NCBI GenBank assembly: GCA_903824785.1
Contig: CAIJYD010000002.1
Span: 1-64,000 of the forward strand
DNA length: 64,000 nucleotides
Reading direction: 5' to 3'
Source of the DNA: an uncultured Bacteroidota bacterium
GTDB lineage: Bacteria > Bacteroidota > Bacteroidia > Bacteroidales > VadinHA17
Shown: positions 17,261 to 25,916 of the stretch, one piece after another
Layout of the letters: each line of letters opens with the position of its first letter
How positions within the stretch are numbered: position 1 is the stretch's first letter
Position numbers and translations under genes: made by a program
The notes under the pieces: generated by a model
Told to the model about the DNA's origin: nothing
The model's database searches: none
What the model saw: only the letters and a program-made list of their open reading frames with translations

Positions 17261-18540
17261 TGAATAGCCTGAAAAGAAAACAGCCACCGGTTTTCGCGGT
17301 TGAAAAGGTAGTTATTCCGGAAGCCGGATTCGTTAAACTGAATAATGGAGTGCCTGTGTTCTGCATTGAAGCAGGAACGGAAGATATAATGCGGCTTGAG
17401 TTTGTATTCCGGGCAGGACAGGTAAAAGAGCCTCTGCCCCTTGTTTCCTCCTCAACTAATATGATGCTTACAGAAGGGTCGCAGAATTACAGCTCCGAAG
17501 AGCTCAACAGATTGCTTGATTTCTACGGAGTTTTTCAAAACTCGTCAGCAAGCAAAGATAATGGAGGAGTTGTTTTCTTTTTTCTGAATAAACATATTGA
17601 GAAAGTGCTGGAACTCAGCCGGGAGATTTTGTTTCGGCCTGTTTTTCCTGAAGAAGAACTCCGGTCGCTGATGAATAAAAGGCTTCAATGGTATCTTGTA
17701 AACAGGGAGAAAGTTCAGAATATCGCAACGGATAACTTTTTTCAATCTGTTTTTGGAAAGGATCATCCATATGGCCGCAATGTGGCCGAAGTTGATTTCG
17801 AAGCCATTAATACTGCCCTTGTAACTGATTTTCACTCAAAGCATTATACGTCTGAAAATATGACTATTATAATATCAGGCAGAATTCATGAAAAAACTAC
17901 TGAGCTTCTTAATACATATTTTGGCGAACCCATTTCAAAGAAAACAGATACCGCAGGTCCGGTGAAAAACCTCAGAGGAGAAACAGGTAAGAAACTGCAT
18001 ACAGATAAACCGGGTGCTGTTCAGTCTGCAATCAGGATAGGGTCTCCTACAATAAACAAGCGTCATCCGGATTATCCGGCACTGAAGATCCTGGATTCTG
18101 TTCTGGGGGGGTATTTTGGCTCCAGACTAATGAAAAACATCCGCGAGGAAAAAGGTTACACTTACGGAATAAGCTCCTCGGTTTCGTCTCTAGATCTTTC
18201 AGGATTCAAATTGATTTCAACCGAAGTAGGGCAGAAAAACCTGCAAAAATCTATCGATGAAATATATAAAGAGATAAGACTTCTCCAGAATGTTCCTGTC
18301 GGGAAAGAAGAGATGAAGGTGGTTCGCAACTATATGTCGGGAGAAATGGTAAGGATGTTCGACGGGCCTTTTGCCCTTGCTGAAAGTTTTAAGGCAGTAT
18401 GGGAATTCGGACTCGACAACAGCTACTATCACACTCTGGCGGAAAAAATTAAAACTATTGAGCCGGATGAAATAACTGAGATAGCCCGGACGTATTATAA
18501 TATCGACGATCTTTATGAAATCACTGTTGGTTCTGAATGA
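17260..18540 (+). CDS. M16 peptidase, non-catalytic partner subunit
   Basis: A 426-residue M16-family protein without HxxEH at the expected place (the corresponding region reads SSSTNMMLTEGSQNY). It keeps the C-terminal-half signature with the Arg/Tyr pair, GGYFGSRLMKNIREEKGYTYG, which in M16 enzymes binds substrate. It overlaps the catalytic subunit by one base and the next gene by four (ATGA), which supports a tightly coupled set. Role as an inactive half of a heterodimer is inferred from family knowledge. Confidence 0.93.
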   Translation: MNSLKRKQPPVFAVEKVVIPEAGFVKLNNGVPVFCIEAGTEDIMRLEFVFRAGQVKEPLPLVSSSTNMMLTEGSQNYSSEELNRLLDFYGVFQNSSASKDNGGVVFFFLNKHIEKVLELSREILFRPVFPEEELRSLMNKRLQWYLVNREKVQNIATDNFFQSVFGKDHPYGRNVAEVDFEAINTALVTDFHSKHYTSENMTIIISGRIHEKTTELLNTYFGEPISKKTDTAGPVKNLRGETGKKLHTDKPGAVQSAIRIGSPTINKRHPDYPALKILDSVLGGYFGSRLMKNIREEKGYTYGISSSVSSLDLSGFKLISTEVGQKNLQKSIDEIYKEIRLLQNVPVGKEEMKVVRNYMSGEMVRMFDGPFALAESFKAVWEFGLDNSYYHTLAEKIKTIEPDEITEIARTYYNIDDLYEITVGSE

Positions 18541-20021
18541 ATAAAAAGTATTTTAATATTATTCTGTTTTTATTTTGTTCCTGGCCTGTATGCATTATTG
18601 GTCAGATCGATATCCGGAATACAAAACCTGTAATGAAACTGGTTTCAGTTCAGCCTGCAACCGGATTTACCGAAATAAGCTGGGAGTCAGTGCCTTCTTC
18701 AGCTGTTGCCGGCTACAGGGCACTATATTATGATTCAGGCTCCAGAGGGTTTTTCCGGTTCCAGACCTTGTCGGATCCCTCCATATTGAATTGTATCGAT
18801 TACTCCCGCATCGCAACACATTCCAGTCAGACTTATGCAATTGAAGCAATAGATGCCGCAGATAATTTCGGAAAACTCTCTGAAAGCCTGAGTACAATAT
18901 TTTCGGTAGTGAAAGCCGATACCTGCAACAAAAAAATTACCATTTCATGGAATAAAGCTTTCTCTTCCCCGAAGAAAGTTACTGGCTATTCCATTATGAT
19001 GCGTTCCAATGCTGGCAGTTTCAGACTTGCAGGGGATGTAAGCCCCAATGATACCAGCTTTACTTTAAGCGATTTTACAACCGATTCTTATTATTGTTTC
19101 TATATTAAGGCAAACCTTGAAGGAGGAACCTTTTCCACCTCAAATGAAGCTTGTCTGACAACCACTATGCAGAGGCCTCCCGATTGGATTAATGCCGATT
19201 ATGCTACTGTAAATCCGGATAACAAAATCGATCTCTCCTTTACTTTCGATCCATTCTCTGAAATCAAACAATTCAGGATGGAAAGAAGAAGAGGTTTATC
19301 AGGTCAGTTCAAAGAGATAGGAAAACCTGTTTCCTCAAGTGGGTCTGTCCTGTTTACTGATATAAAACCTAGTACCGATACAGTTTATTATTACAGGCTT
19401 TCAGCAATAAACAACTGCGGTATTCCAATTACTGTATCAAACACATCCTCAAATATTGTCGTATCACTCAACAGAACCGGAGATGATCTTAACCTCTTGT
19501 GGAACAGCTATAAAAACTGGAATGGAATTATCTCTTCCTACAACGTATTTATCAACACAGGAAATGGCTTTGAGGAAAAAGCAGCGCTGCTGGCTATTGA
19601 TACTACCTTTGTCGTTGGCTATAAGGATATTATGTACAGAGTAACAGGTAATGAAGTCTGCTTTTACATAACTGCATCTGAAAATTCCAATCCTCATGGG
19701 ATCTCAGGACAAAGCCGTTCAGCAACAGTTTGTACAGCTTCAACAGAGGTAATAACAGTCCCAAATGTTTTTACACCGAATAACGACCTTTTAAATGATT
19801 TGTTCAGGCCGGTATTATCTTTTACACCACTCGATTATCATTTAATAATCAGTAACAGGCAGGGAAAAACTCTGTTTGAAACAAGAGATTTTCTGGCTGA
19901 ATGGGATGGTTTTCAAAACGGCGACCCTCAGCCACAGGGGGTCTGCTTATGGTTTCTAAAGGTCACAACTCCTTCCGGAAAGAGTATTACCAGAACCGGA
20001 ACAATCACAATTATTAAATAG
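18537..20021 (+). CDS. Secreted protein with type IX (type B) sorting domain
   Basis: A 494-residue exported protein: signal peptide (about 1-22), several fibronectin-III-like beta modules (for example TEISWESVPSSAVAGYRALY and NKKITISWNKAF), and a C-terminal gliding-motility-type domain with the hallmark VPNVFTPNNDLLNDLFRP, then LIISNRQGKTLFE and a WDG turn. That domain is the type B signal for export through the type IX secretion system. It shares ATGA with the upstream M16 subunit, an odd partner for a cytoplasmic peptidase pair. Ligand and function are unknown. Confidence 0.9.
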   Translation: MNKKYFNIILFLFCSWPVCIIGQIDIRNTKPVMKLVSVQPATGFTEISWESVPSSAVAGYRALYYDSGSRGFFRFQTLSDPSILNCIDYSRIATHSSQTYAIEAIDAADNFGKLSESLSTIFSVVKADTCNKKITISWNKAFSSPKKVTGYSIMMRSNAGSFRLAGDVSPNDTSFTLSDFTTDSYYCFYIKANLEGGTFSTSNEACLTTTMQRPPDWINADYATVNPDNKIDLSFTFDPFSEIKQFRMERRRGLSGQFKEIGKPVSSSGSVLFTDIKPSTDTVYYYRLSAINNCGIPITVSNTSSNIVVSLNRTGDDLNLLWNSYKNWNGIISSYNVFINTGNGFEEKAALLAIDTTFVVGYKDIMYRVTGNEVCFYITASENSNPHGISGQSRSATVCTASTEVITVPNVFTPNNDLLNDLFRPVLSFTPLDYHLIISNRQGKTLFETRDFLAEWDGFQNGDPQPQGVCLWFLKVTTPSGKSITRTGTITIIK

Positions 20022-20103
20022 TTTTCCTGAACTGGAAAGATTCAACTTTGCACCTCCCGTTTATCAATATTCATTTTTGCGAACAACTATAGGGAGGAAA
20101 AGT

Positions 20104-20111
20104 TATCTTTG
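20104..20111 (+). promoter_or_regulatory. -7 promoter element for rel
   Basis: TATCTTTG, an exact TAnnTTTG match. A TTTG at 20076-20079 could be a -33 element, but the spacing of 24 bases is longer than usual. The element covers the in-frame TTG at 20109, which argues for the downstream ATG at 20145 as the true rel start. Confidence 0.55.
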
Positions 20112-20144
20112 TATCTTGCACAAAAAGGTGCTGCAACGCTATTT

Positions 20145-22391
20145 ATGGGTAATAAGGATATTTTTGATGATGAAGATAAAATCACTATTCAGGCTGAATA
20201 TGATGCTCTTGTAAATAATCTTCTCCGTTGTAATAAGGAAGGCGACAGGGAGCTGATAGATAAAGCTTTCAAAGTTGCCAATGAGGCTCACTGGAACATG
20301 CGAAGAAAATCCGGGGAGCCATATATAATTCATCCTATTTCAGTAGCCAAGATAGTAAACCAGGAGATCGGTCTCGGAGCAAGGTCAATTGCAGTTGCAC
20401 TTCTTCACGATGTTGTGGAAGATACTGACTATTCGCTTGAAGATGTTGAAAGAAATTTTGATCCGAAGATTGCATCGCTGATCGATGGACTAACAAAAAT
20501 ATCAGGTACTTACAATAAGGAAAATTCCTCCTCCCTGCAGGCTGAAAATTTTCGGAAAATGCTTCTGACACTTTCCGACGACCTCAGGGTCATCCTCATT
20601 AAAATTGCTGACCGCCTGCATAATATGAGGACACTCAATTCGATGCCTGAGCATAAAAAGATGAAAGTTGCCGGGGAGACTATTTTCCTGTATGCTCCTC
20701 TCGCTCACAGGCTTGGATTATATGCCATCAAAAGTGAACTGGAAGACCTCAGCTTCAAATTCAGACAACAGCAGATCTATGAAGAGATTACCTCAAAGCT
20801 TAAGCATAGCGAGAAAAAGTATGTAGCCCTCATAAACAAGTTCTCTCTTCCTTTAATTGAGAAGCTTACAGAGGCCGGAATGATATTTGATATAAGCGGA
20901 AGGCCTAAATCCATCTTTTCAATCTGGAAAAAGATGCAGGCGAAAAATGTTCCTTTTGAAGAGATCTATGATGTTCTTGCTGTAAGAATAGTATTTGAGC
21001 CCATGGCTGGTGTTCCGGAGAAAACCCAGTGCTGGAATATCTATTCCATCATAACTGATTCGTATATGCCTAAGCCCGACAGGCTACGCGATTGGGTAAG
21101 CCGCCCAAAACCAAATGGTTACGAAGCATTGCATGTAACCGTTATGGGCCCTGAAGGTAAGTGGGTGGAAGTCCAGATCAGGAGCCAGCGGATGGATGAG
21201 ATTGCTGAGAAAGGTTATGCTGCTCACTGGAGGTATAAAGGTGATGAAGCCCCTGAAAGCGAGCTGGATAAATGGATAAAAAAAATCCGCCTGATGCTCG
21301 AGAACCCTCATGAAGACCCGATAGAGTTTCTTGATGAGTTTAAAATGAATCTGTTCTCCTCAGAAATAATGGTTTTTACACCAAAAGGATTTCTTGTCAG
21401 TCTGCCCAAAGGTGCATCAGCTCTCGATTTTGCCTATGAGATCCACACCGAAGTTGGAAATAAAGCTATTGGCGCAAAGATAAACTATAAGCTGAATCCC
21501 ATTAACTCAATTCTCATGAGCGGCGATCAGGTTGAGATTATTACCTCCGAGATAGCTAAACCCGAAAGAGAATGGCTCTCCTTCGTGAGAACTTCAAAAG
21601 CCAAGGAGGCCATAAAGAATTCATTGAAAACCGATTCTAAAGACAGCATTCAGAACGGAGTAGAAATACTTGAGAGTAAACTAAAAGAGCTTGGATTAAG
21701 TTCAAACGCCGAAATCCTTAAGAAGCTGCTTTTAGCCTATGAAGTATTAAATAAGGATGAACTATACTCCGGCATTGGACTTGGAAGTATAAATCTCGAT
21801 GATCTGAAGAAAATTGTAAAGAAGAATCCATCGAAGAATGTCATCAAATACTGGGAGCTAAAACTTATTGGTTCCAGAAAAGAGAAAAAAGATGCTGATG
21901 TTGTTCAGGAGAAAATTGATACCAGCGTCCCATTTCTTCTCAGAGAGAATGTAGACAATGCAGAACAATCTTATGAAATAGCCAAATGCTGCAGTCCTAT
22001 ACCCGGCGATGAGGTTACCGGCTATCACTCACCTGAAGGGACAATTATCATCCATAAACCCAAATGCCCTGTTGCGATACGTATTATGTCGAACGAAGGC
22101 AACAGGATTATAGCTGTCAAATGGGCTATCCATAAACTGGTCTCTTTCCTTGCCAGGATAAGCATGACCGGAATTGACCGGATCGGACTTGTAAATGACA
22201 TTACAAATATTATCTCATCTGAACTTAAAGTAAATATGACCCGGATAAATATTTCAGTTCAGAACGGTATTTTTGAAGGGACAATTGATCTGTTTGTTCA
22301 CCATACAAAAGACCTGAATAATCTGATATTGAAAATTTCAAATATAAATGGAATTGAAAATGTTAAAAGAGTCGAAGATTTCGTAAAATAA
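20145..22391 (+). CDS. Bifunctional (p)ppGpp synthetase/hydrolase (Rel/SpoT)
   Basis: A long RelA/SpoT homologue (748 residues from the ATG chosen here). The N-terminal HD hydrolase looks intact (IIHPISVAKI, LLHDVVEDT, KIADRLHNMRTL). The synthetase follows (GRPKSIFSIWKKM, YDVLAVRIVFE, VEVQIRS), then a TGS domain (MVFTPKGFLVSLPKGASALDFAYEIH), a conserved Cys-containing region (KCCSPIPGDEV) and a C-terminal ACT domain. Both activities are therefore expected, making this the main stringent-response enzyme. A TTG at 20109 is also in frame, but lies in the promoter element. The following fur and purA genes are a common neighbourhood in this phylum. Confidence 0.96.
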   Translation: MGNKDIFDDEDKITIQAEYDALVNNLLRCNKEGDRELIDKAFKVANEAHWNMRRKSGEPYIIHPISVAKIVNQEIGLGARSIAVALLHDVVEDTDYSLEDVERNFDPKIASLIDGLTKISGTYNKENSSSLQAENFRKMLLTLSDDLRVILIKIADRLHNMRTLNSMPEHKKMKVAGETIFLYAPLAHRLGLYAIKSELEDLSFKFRQQQIYEEITSKLKHSEKKYVALINKFSLPLIEKLTEAGMIFDISGRPKSIFSIWKKMQAKNVPFEEIYDVLAVRIVFEPMAGVPEKTQCWNIYSIITDSYMPKPDRLRDWVSRPKPNGYEALHVTVMGPEGKWVEVQIRSQRMDEIAEKGYAAHWRYKGDEAPESELDKWIKKIRLMLENPHEDPIEFLDEFKMNLFSSEIMVFTPKGFLVSLPKGASALDFAYEIHTEVGNKAIGAKINYKLNPINSILMSGDQVEIITSEIAKPEREWLSFVRTSKAKEAIKNSLKTDSKDSIQNGVEILESKLKELGLSSNAEILKKLLLAYEVLNKDELYSGIGLGSINLDDLKKIVKKNPSKNVIKYWELKLIGSRKEKKDADVVQEKIDTSVPFLLRENVDNAEQSYEIAKCCSPIPGDEVTGYHSPEGTIIIHKPKCPVAIRIMSNEGNRIIAVKWAIHKLVSFLARISMTGIDRIGLVNDITNIISSELKVNMTRINISVQNGIFEGTIDLFVHHTKDLNNLILKISNINGIENVKRVEDFVK

Positions 22392-22434
22392 TTCTTCATC
22401 CTGCCTCAACTCACAATATCCGGGAAAAAATTCA

Positions 22435-22442
22435 TATTTTTG
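22435..22442 (+). promoter_or_regulatory. -7 promoter element for the Fur-family gene
   Basis: TATTTTTG, an exact TAnnTTTG match, 25 bases upstream of the ATG at 22467. No -33 TTTG is evident. Confidence 0.5.
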
Positions 22443-22466
22443 CTATTATTTTAAATCAGACCATTT

Positions 22467-22916
22467 ATGATTAGTGACGATACAAGGATTACAGTAAAAC
22501 AGATCTTTACTGAATACCTTGAGAAAAGAGGACACAGGAAAACACCGGAGAGATATGCTATTCTGGATGAGATTTATTCACGTACAGGTCATTTCGATAT
22601 TGAATCGCTTTATATCTTCATGAAGAATAAAAACTACAGGGTAAGCCGTGCCACATTGTATAATACCATAGAACTGCTTCTCGACTGCAGCCTGGTAATA
22701 AAGCATCAGTTTGGTAAAAACATTGCCCAGTTTGAGAAGGCATACCAATGCGCACAACACGATCATCTTATTGATATTGAGACAGGCAGGGTAACAGAAT
22801 TCTGCGACCCACGAATCCACGAGATTATTAAAACAGCCAGCGAATTACATAACTTCTCTCCACTATATCATTCACTATATATCTACGGACATTCTACTGA
22901 AAAAGATAAAAAATAA
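22467..22916 (+). CDS. Fur-family metalloregulator, CxxC-less
   Basis: A 149-residue Fur/PerR-type repressor: a winged-helix N-terminus ([43 protein letters not shown]) and a dimerisation domain with [18 protein letters not shown]. In classic Fur the segment after HDHLI carries CxxCG for a structural zinc; here it reads DIETG, so that zinc site is absent or different. Putative regulatory metal ligands (His residues of GHFD and QHDH) remain. It probably controls iron, zinc or peroxide genes; the metal cannot be told from the sequence. It lies between rel and an envelope gene. Confidence 0.9.
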   Translation: MISDDTRITVKQIFTEYLEKRGHRKTPERYAILDEIYSRTGHFDIESLYIFMKNKNYRVSRATLYNTIELLLDCSLVIKHQFGKNIAQFEKAYQCAQHDHLIDIETGRVTEFCDPRIHEIIKTASELHNFSPLYHSLYIYGHSTEKDKK

Positions 22917-23044
22917 TTCGCTAAAGCACTCATTTAAACTAACGACCGATTGAAAACTAATTTTTATTAAAAATTTTGGTTTAGTGAAGTAATCTGGATA
23001 TGAATTTTTTGAGAATTGAATGTAAAATCCCAACTATTTTTAGT

Positions 23045-23923
23045 ATGAAAACCCTAAAAAAACTCCATCCGGTATTGGTCATATTCCTATTTATATGCAG
23101 TAACTTTGCCGGTTTCGCACAGGATACAACAAATGTCAGCGATCAGCAGAAGAGGACTTTCATAGTAACAAAAAACGATGGAACTGAATACGTCGGAGTA
23201 CTGATCAGTCAGGATGAAAGAGAGGTCTTGCTGGAAACAAAAAGCATCGGAAGATTATATATTCCAAAGCACGAAATAAAATCGATTCACGAACTTACTG
23301 CCGATGATATCAAAGCCGGCACTATTCCGGGAAATAATGTCTTCTCCACAAGATATTTTCTTACCACCAATGGCTTGAGGATGAAAAAGGGTGACAGTTA
23401 TGCAATTATGCATTACTATGGGCCAGAAATCCAGTTCAGTGTTTCAGATGGATTGACCGTAGGAGCTATGACAACCTGGGTTGCCATGCCTATTGTTTTG
23501 TCGGCCAAAACATCATTTAGTGCAAATGAAAATCTTCATTTCGGAATTGGCCTTCTTGCAGGTACATTAAGCTGGGCAAACTGGGGAACTATTGGTGCTT
23601 TACCTTATGGCTCAGTAACTTATGGAAATTCCAGAAACAACATAAGTTTATCGGGTGGCTATGCTATTGTTACAGGAGATAATGTTTCAGGAAGCGCACC
23701 TCTTTTTTCAGTCGGATGCCTTGTAAGAATAACCGATAAGGTCTCTTTTGTAGGTGATTCCTTCCTCTATTTCGGTAACGAAACCTTTAGTATTTTTGTG
23801 CCCGGGATCAGAGTTTCAAAAAGAGCTGACAGAGCCTTCCAGATAGGATTTGCTGCTGTCTCTTCCGGAGGAGATATGGCTCCTGTTCCAATTCCTATTG
23901 TCAGCTGGTTTATTAAAATTTAA
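23045..23923 (+). CDS. Exported beta-rich envelope protein, unknown function
   Basis: I do not recognise a named family. From the ATG at 23045 the 292 residues begin with a typical signal peptide (MKTLKKLHPVLVIFLF, cut after GFAQ); an upstream in-frame ATG at 23000 would add 15 residues before it. Residues about 35-80 look like a small beta-barrel module (TKNDGTEYVGVLISQDE, IGRLYIPKHEIKSI). The rest alternates polar and hydrophobic residues with many Gly and aromatic positions, as in outer-membrane beta-barrels. It sits between the Fur-family regulator and purA, and could be a Fur target, but nothing shows that directly. Confidence 0.8.
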   Translation: MKTLKKLHPVLVIFLFICSNFAGFAQDTTNVSDQQKRTFIVTKNDGTEYVGVLISQDEREVLLETKSIGRLYIPKHEIKSIHELTADDIKAGTIPGNNVFSTRYFLTTNGLRMKKGDSYAIMHYYGPEIQFSVSDGLTVGAMTTWVAMPIVLSAKTSFSANENLHFGIGLLAGTLSWANWGTIGALPYGSVTYGNSRNNISLSGGYAIVTGDNVSGSAPLFSVGCLVRITDKVSFVGDSFLYFGNETFSIFVPGIRVSKRADRAFQIGFAAVSSGGDMAPVPIPIVSWFIKI

Positions 23924-24001
23924 TTTATCCGGCAGACTCAACCGTTAAAAATATTTTCTTACCTTACAGCATAATTATTTAATTGCTGAAACATATATAA
24001 C

Positions 24002-25267
24002 ATGAACATAGACATACTATTAGGACTGCAATGGGGCGATGAAGGAAAAGGAAAGATTGTTGATGTTTTAAGTCCTGTGTACGATGTTGTAGCTCGTTTT
24101 CAGGGCGGACCAAATGCCGGGCATTCTCTCGAGTTCAATAACGTTAAACATGTACTGCACCTAATTCCTTCGGGTATATTTCATCCTGAAAAGCTGAATA
24201 TTATCGGAAATGGAGTAGTAATTGATCCCGCTGTATTTAAAAAAGAGATTGAAGGTCTCGGTCCTTCCGTGGATGAACTCATAAAACGCCTGGTTATTTC
24301 AACAAGGGCGAATCTTATTCTTCCAAGCCACAGAATGCTTGATGCTGCTTATGAGGCACATAAAGGAAACAGCAAAATCGGATCAACACTCAAAGGTATC
24401 GGACCTGCATATACTGATAAAGTAAGCCGGAATGGACTGAGAATAGGTGACATAATGCGCAATAATTTCCGTGAACTTTATGCTGACCATCTTAATACCC
24501 ATCTCGCAATTCTCAGGAATTATGATTTCAAATTCGACCTGGAAGAATATGAAAAAGGGTGGTTTGAAGGAATTGAGATGTTGAAAAAATTCCGGATGGT
24601 CAATACCGAGTACCTTGTGAATGAACTTGCAGGAAAAGGGAAAAGAATACTTGCCGAAGGAGCACAGGGAACAATGCTTGACGTGGATTTTGGATCGTAT
24701 CCGTTTGTTACATCATCTAATACTATAAGCGCTGGCGCCTGCACCGGTCTGGGCATTTCACCAAAACTTACCGGTGAGATCTTCGGTATCTTCAAAGCAT
24801 ATTGCACAAGAGTTGGAAGCGGACCTTTTCCTACTGAGCTCAATGATGAGACAGGTACATTGCTGAGAAATATCGGTCGCGAATTCGGTTCTACAACAGG
24901 CCGGCCAAGACGATGCGGATGGATCGATCTTCCTGCTCTGAAATATTCAATAATGATAAATGGCGTTACAAAGCTTTTTATGACTAAAGCCGATGTTATG
25001 TCGGGGTTTAAGACAGTGAGACTATGCACATCATATAAAACTGAAGGCATAGAATGTCTGGAAATACCATTCAGCAACGACACACCCATTGAACCTGTTT
25101 ATACCGATATGCCGGGCTGGGATGATGATATCTCGGGAATCAGAGATTTCAATAAACTTCCCCAGGCTCTGAAAAACTATATCGAATTTATCGAACAGCA
25201 AACAAAGGTACCAATCACATTGGTATCAGTAGGGCCCGACAGGAACGAGACAATATTCAGAAAATAG
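24002..25267 (+). CDS. purA: Adenylosuccinate synthetase
   Basis: PurA joins IMP and aspartate using GTP, the first committed step to AMP. The 421 residues begin with the P-loop LGLQWGDEGKGKIVD and continue with GGPNAGH, the IGPAYTDKVSRNGLR block, EGAQGTMLDVDFGSYPFVTSSN and TTGRPRRCGWIDLPALKYS. Length is normal for the family. It ends two bases before the convergent SPOR lipoprotein. Confidence 0.98.
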   Translation: MNIDILLGLQWGDEGKGKIVDVLSPVYDVVARFQGGPNAGHSLEFNNVKHVLHLIPSGIFHPEKLNIIGNGVVIDPAVFKKEIEGLGPSVDELIKRLVISTRANLILPSHRMLDAAYEAHKGNSKIGSTLKGIGPAYTDKVSRNGLRIGDIMRNNFRELYADHLNTHLAILRNYDFKFDLEEYEKGWFEGIEMLKKFRMVNTEYLVNELAGKGKRILAEGAQGTMLDVDFGSYPFVTSSNTISAGACTGLGISPKLTGEIFGIFKAYCTRVGSGPFPTELNDETGTLLRNIGREFGSTTGRPRRCGWIDLPALKYSIMINGVTKLFMTKADVMSGFKTVRLCTSYKTEGIECLEIPFSNDTPIEPVYTDMPGWDDDISGIRDFNKLPQALKNYIEFIEQQTKVPITLVSVGPDRNETIFRK

Positions 25268-25269
25268 AA

Positions 25270-25737
25270 TTATTGCTGGGCAAAGATCCAGGAATCAGGA
25301 TTAACTGTATCCTGAAACTCTTTCAGACGGTTAAATGCTTTTCTGAAACTCTCGTGACCTTCAGCTGAAACAAGTTCAAACTTGCTGCCTTCAACCTTAA
25401 GTATTCTGGTGTTATACCCTTTATTCCTGTAAGCCTCAGCAAGGCCTTTGGCATTCTCGGGTGTAATGAAACTTCCAATAATAATATTGTACTTCAATCT
25501 GCTTTCCGCAGCAAGACGTTCATCTTCGGCAGTTTTTTCAGATTCAATTCTGGCGGTTTCAATTGCAGCTAACTTTTCCTGAATAGTTCGGAGTGAATCA
25601 GCTACCCTAATACTGTCTTGTCTGGCATGTAAAAGTGCACTGGTTTTTTTAGCTGAAGAGCCTCCCTTTTTAAAATATTTGCAACCAGGCAGAACAATAA
25701 GCAGACCTATTAAAACTATTGCCGATAAATGTCTCAT
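25270..25737 (-). CDS. SPOR-domain lipoprotein
   Basis: A 155-residue lipoprotein with a signal peptide ending in the lipobox LPGC (C19), a Lys/Ser-rich linker, a charged helix (about 38-75) and a C-terminal SPOR domain (about 83-153: YNIIIGSFITPENAKGLAEAY, then YNTRILKVEGSKFELVSAEG). SPOR domains bind glycan strands stripped of stem peptides, as found at division septa, so a role in cell-wall turnover or division is likely. Confidence 0.9.
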   Translation of the reverse strand: MRHLSAIVLIGLLIVLPGCKYFKKGGSSAKKTSALLHARQDSIRVADSLRTIQEKLAAIETARIESEKTAEDERLAAESRLKYNIIIGSFITPENAKGLAEAYRNKGYNTRILKVEGSKFELVSAEGHESFRKAFNRLKEFQDTVNPDSWIFAQQ

Positions 25738-25794
25738 AATAAATTATTTAAAATTAACTATAAATATGTTGCACCTATTTCACGATCTGATAAT

Positions 25795-25802
25795 CAAAGG
25801 TA
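25795..25802 (-). promoter_or_regulatory. -7 promoter element for the SPOR lipoprotein
   Basis: On the minus strand this reads TACCTTTG, an exact TAnnTTTG match 57 bases upstream of the lipoprotein ATG. Confidence 0.4.
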
Positions 25803-25916
25803 ATAACTATTGAATAAAAATCCAAATGATAAAATTATCCCTGACAGATATCATAATGCTGCGGATTTTGTATATTCGGCATATTAAAAATACCAGTAAT
25901 CATTAAACCTTAGTAA

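Noticed and set aside
24520-25089. A 189-codon open frame on the minus strand
   Set aside because: It lies wholly inside purA, antisense to conserved coding sequence, and has no domain or export signal.
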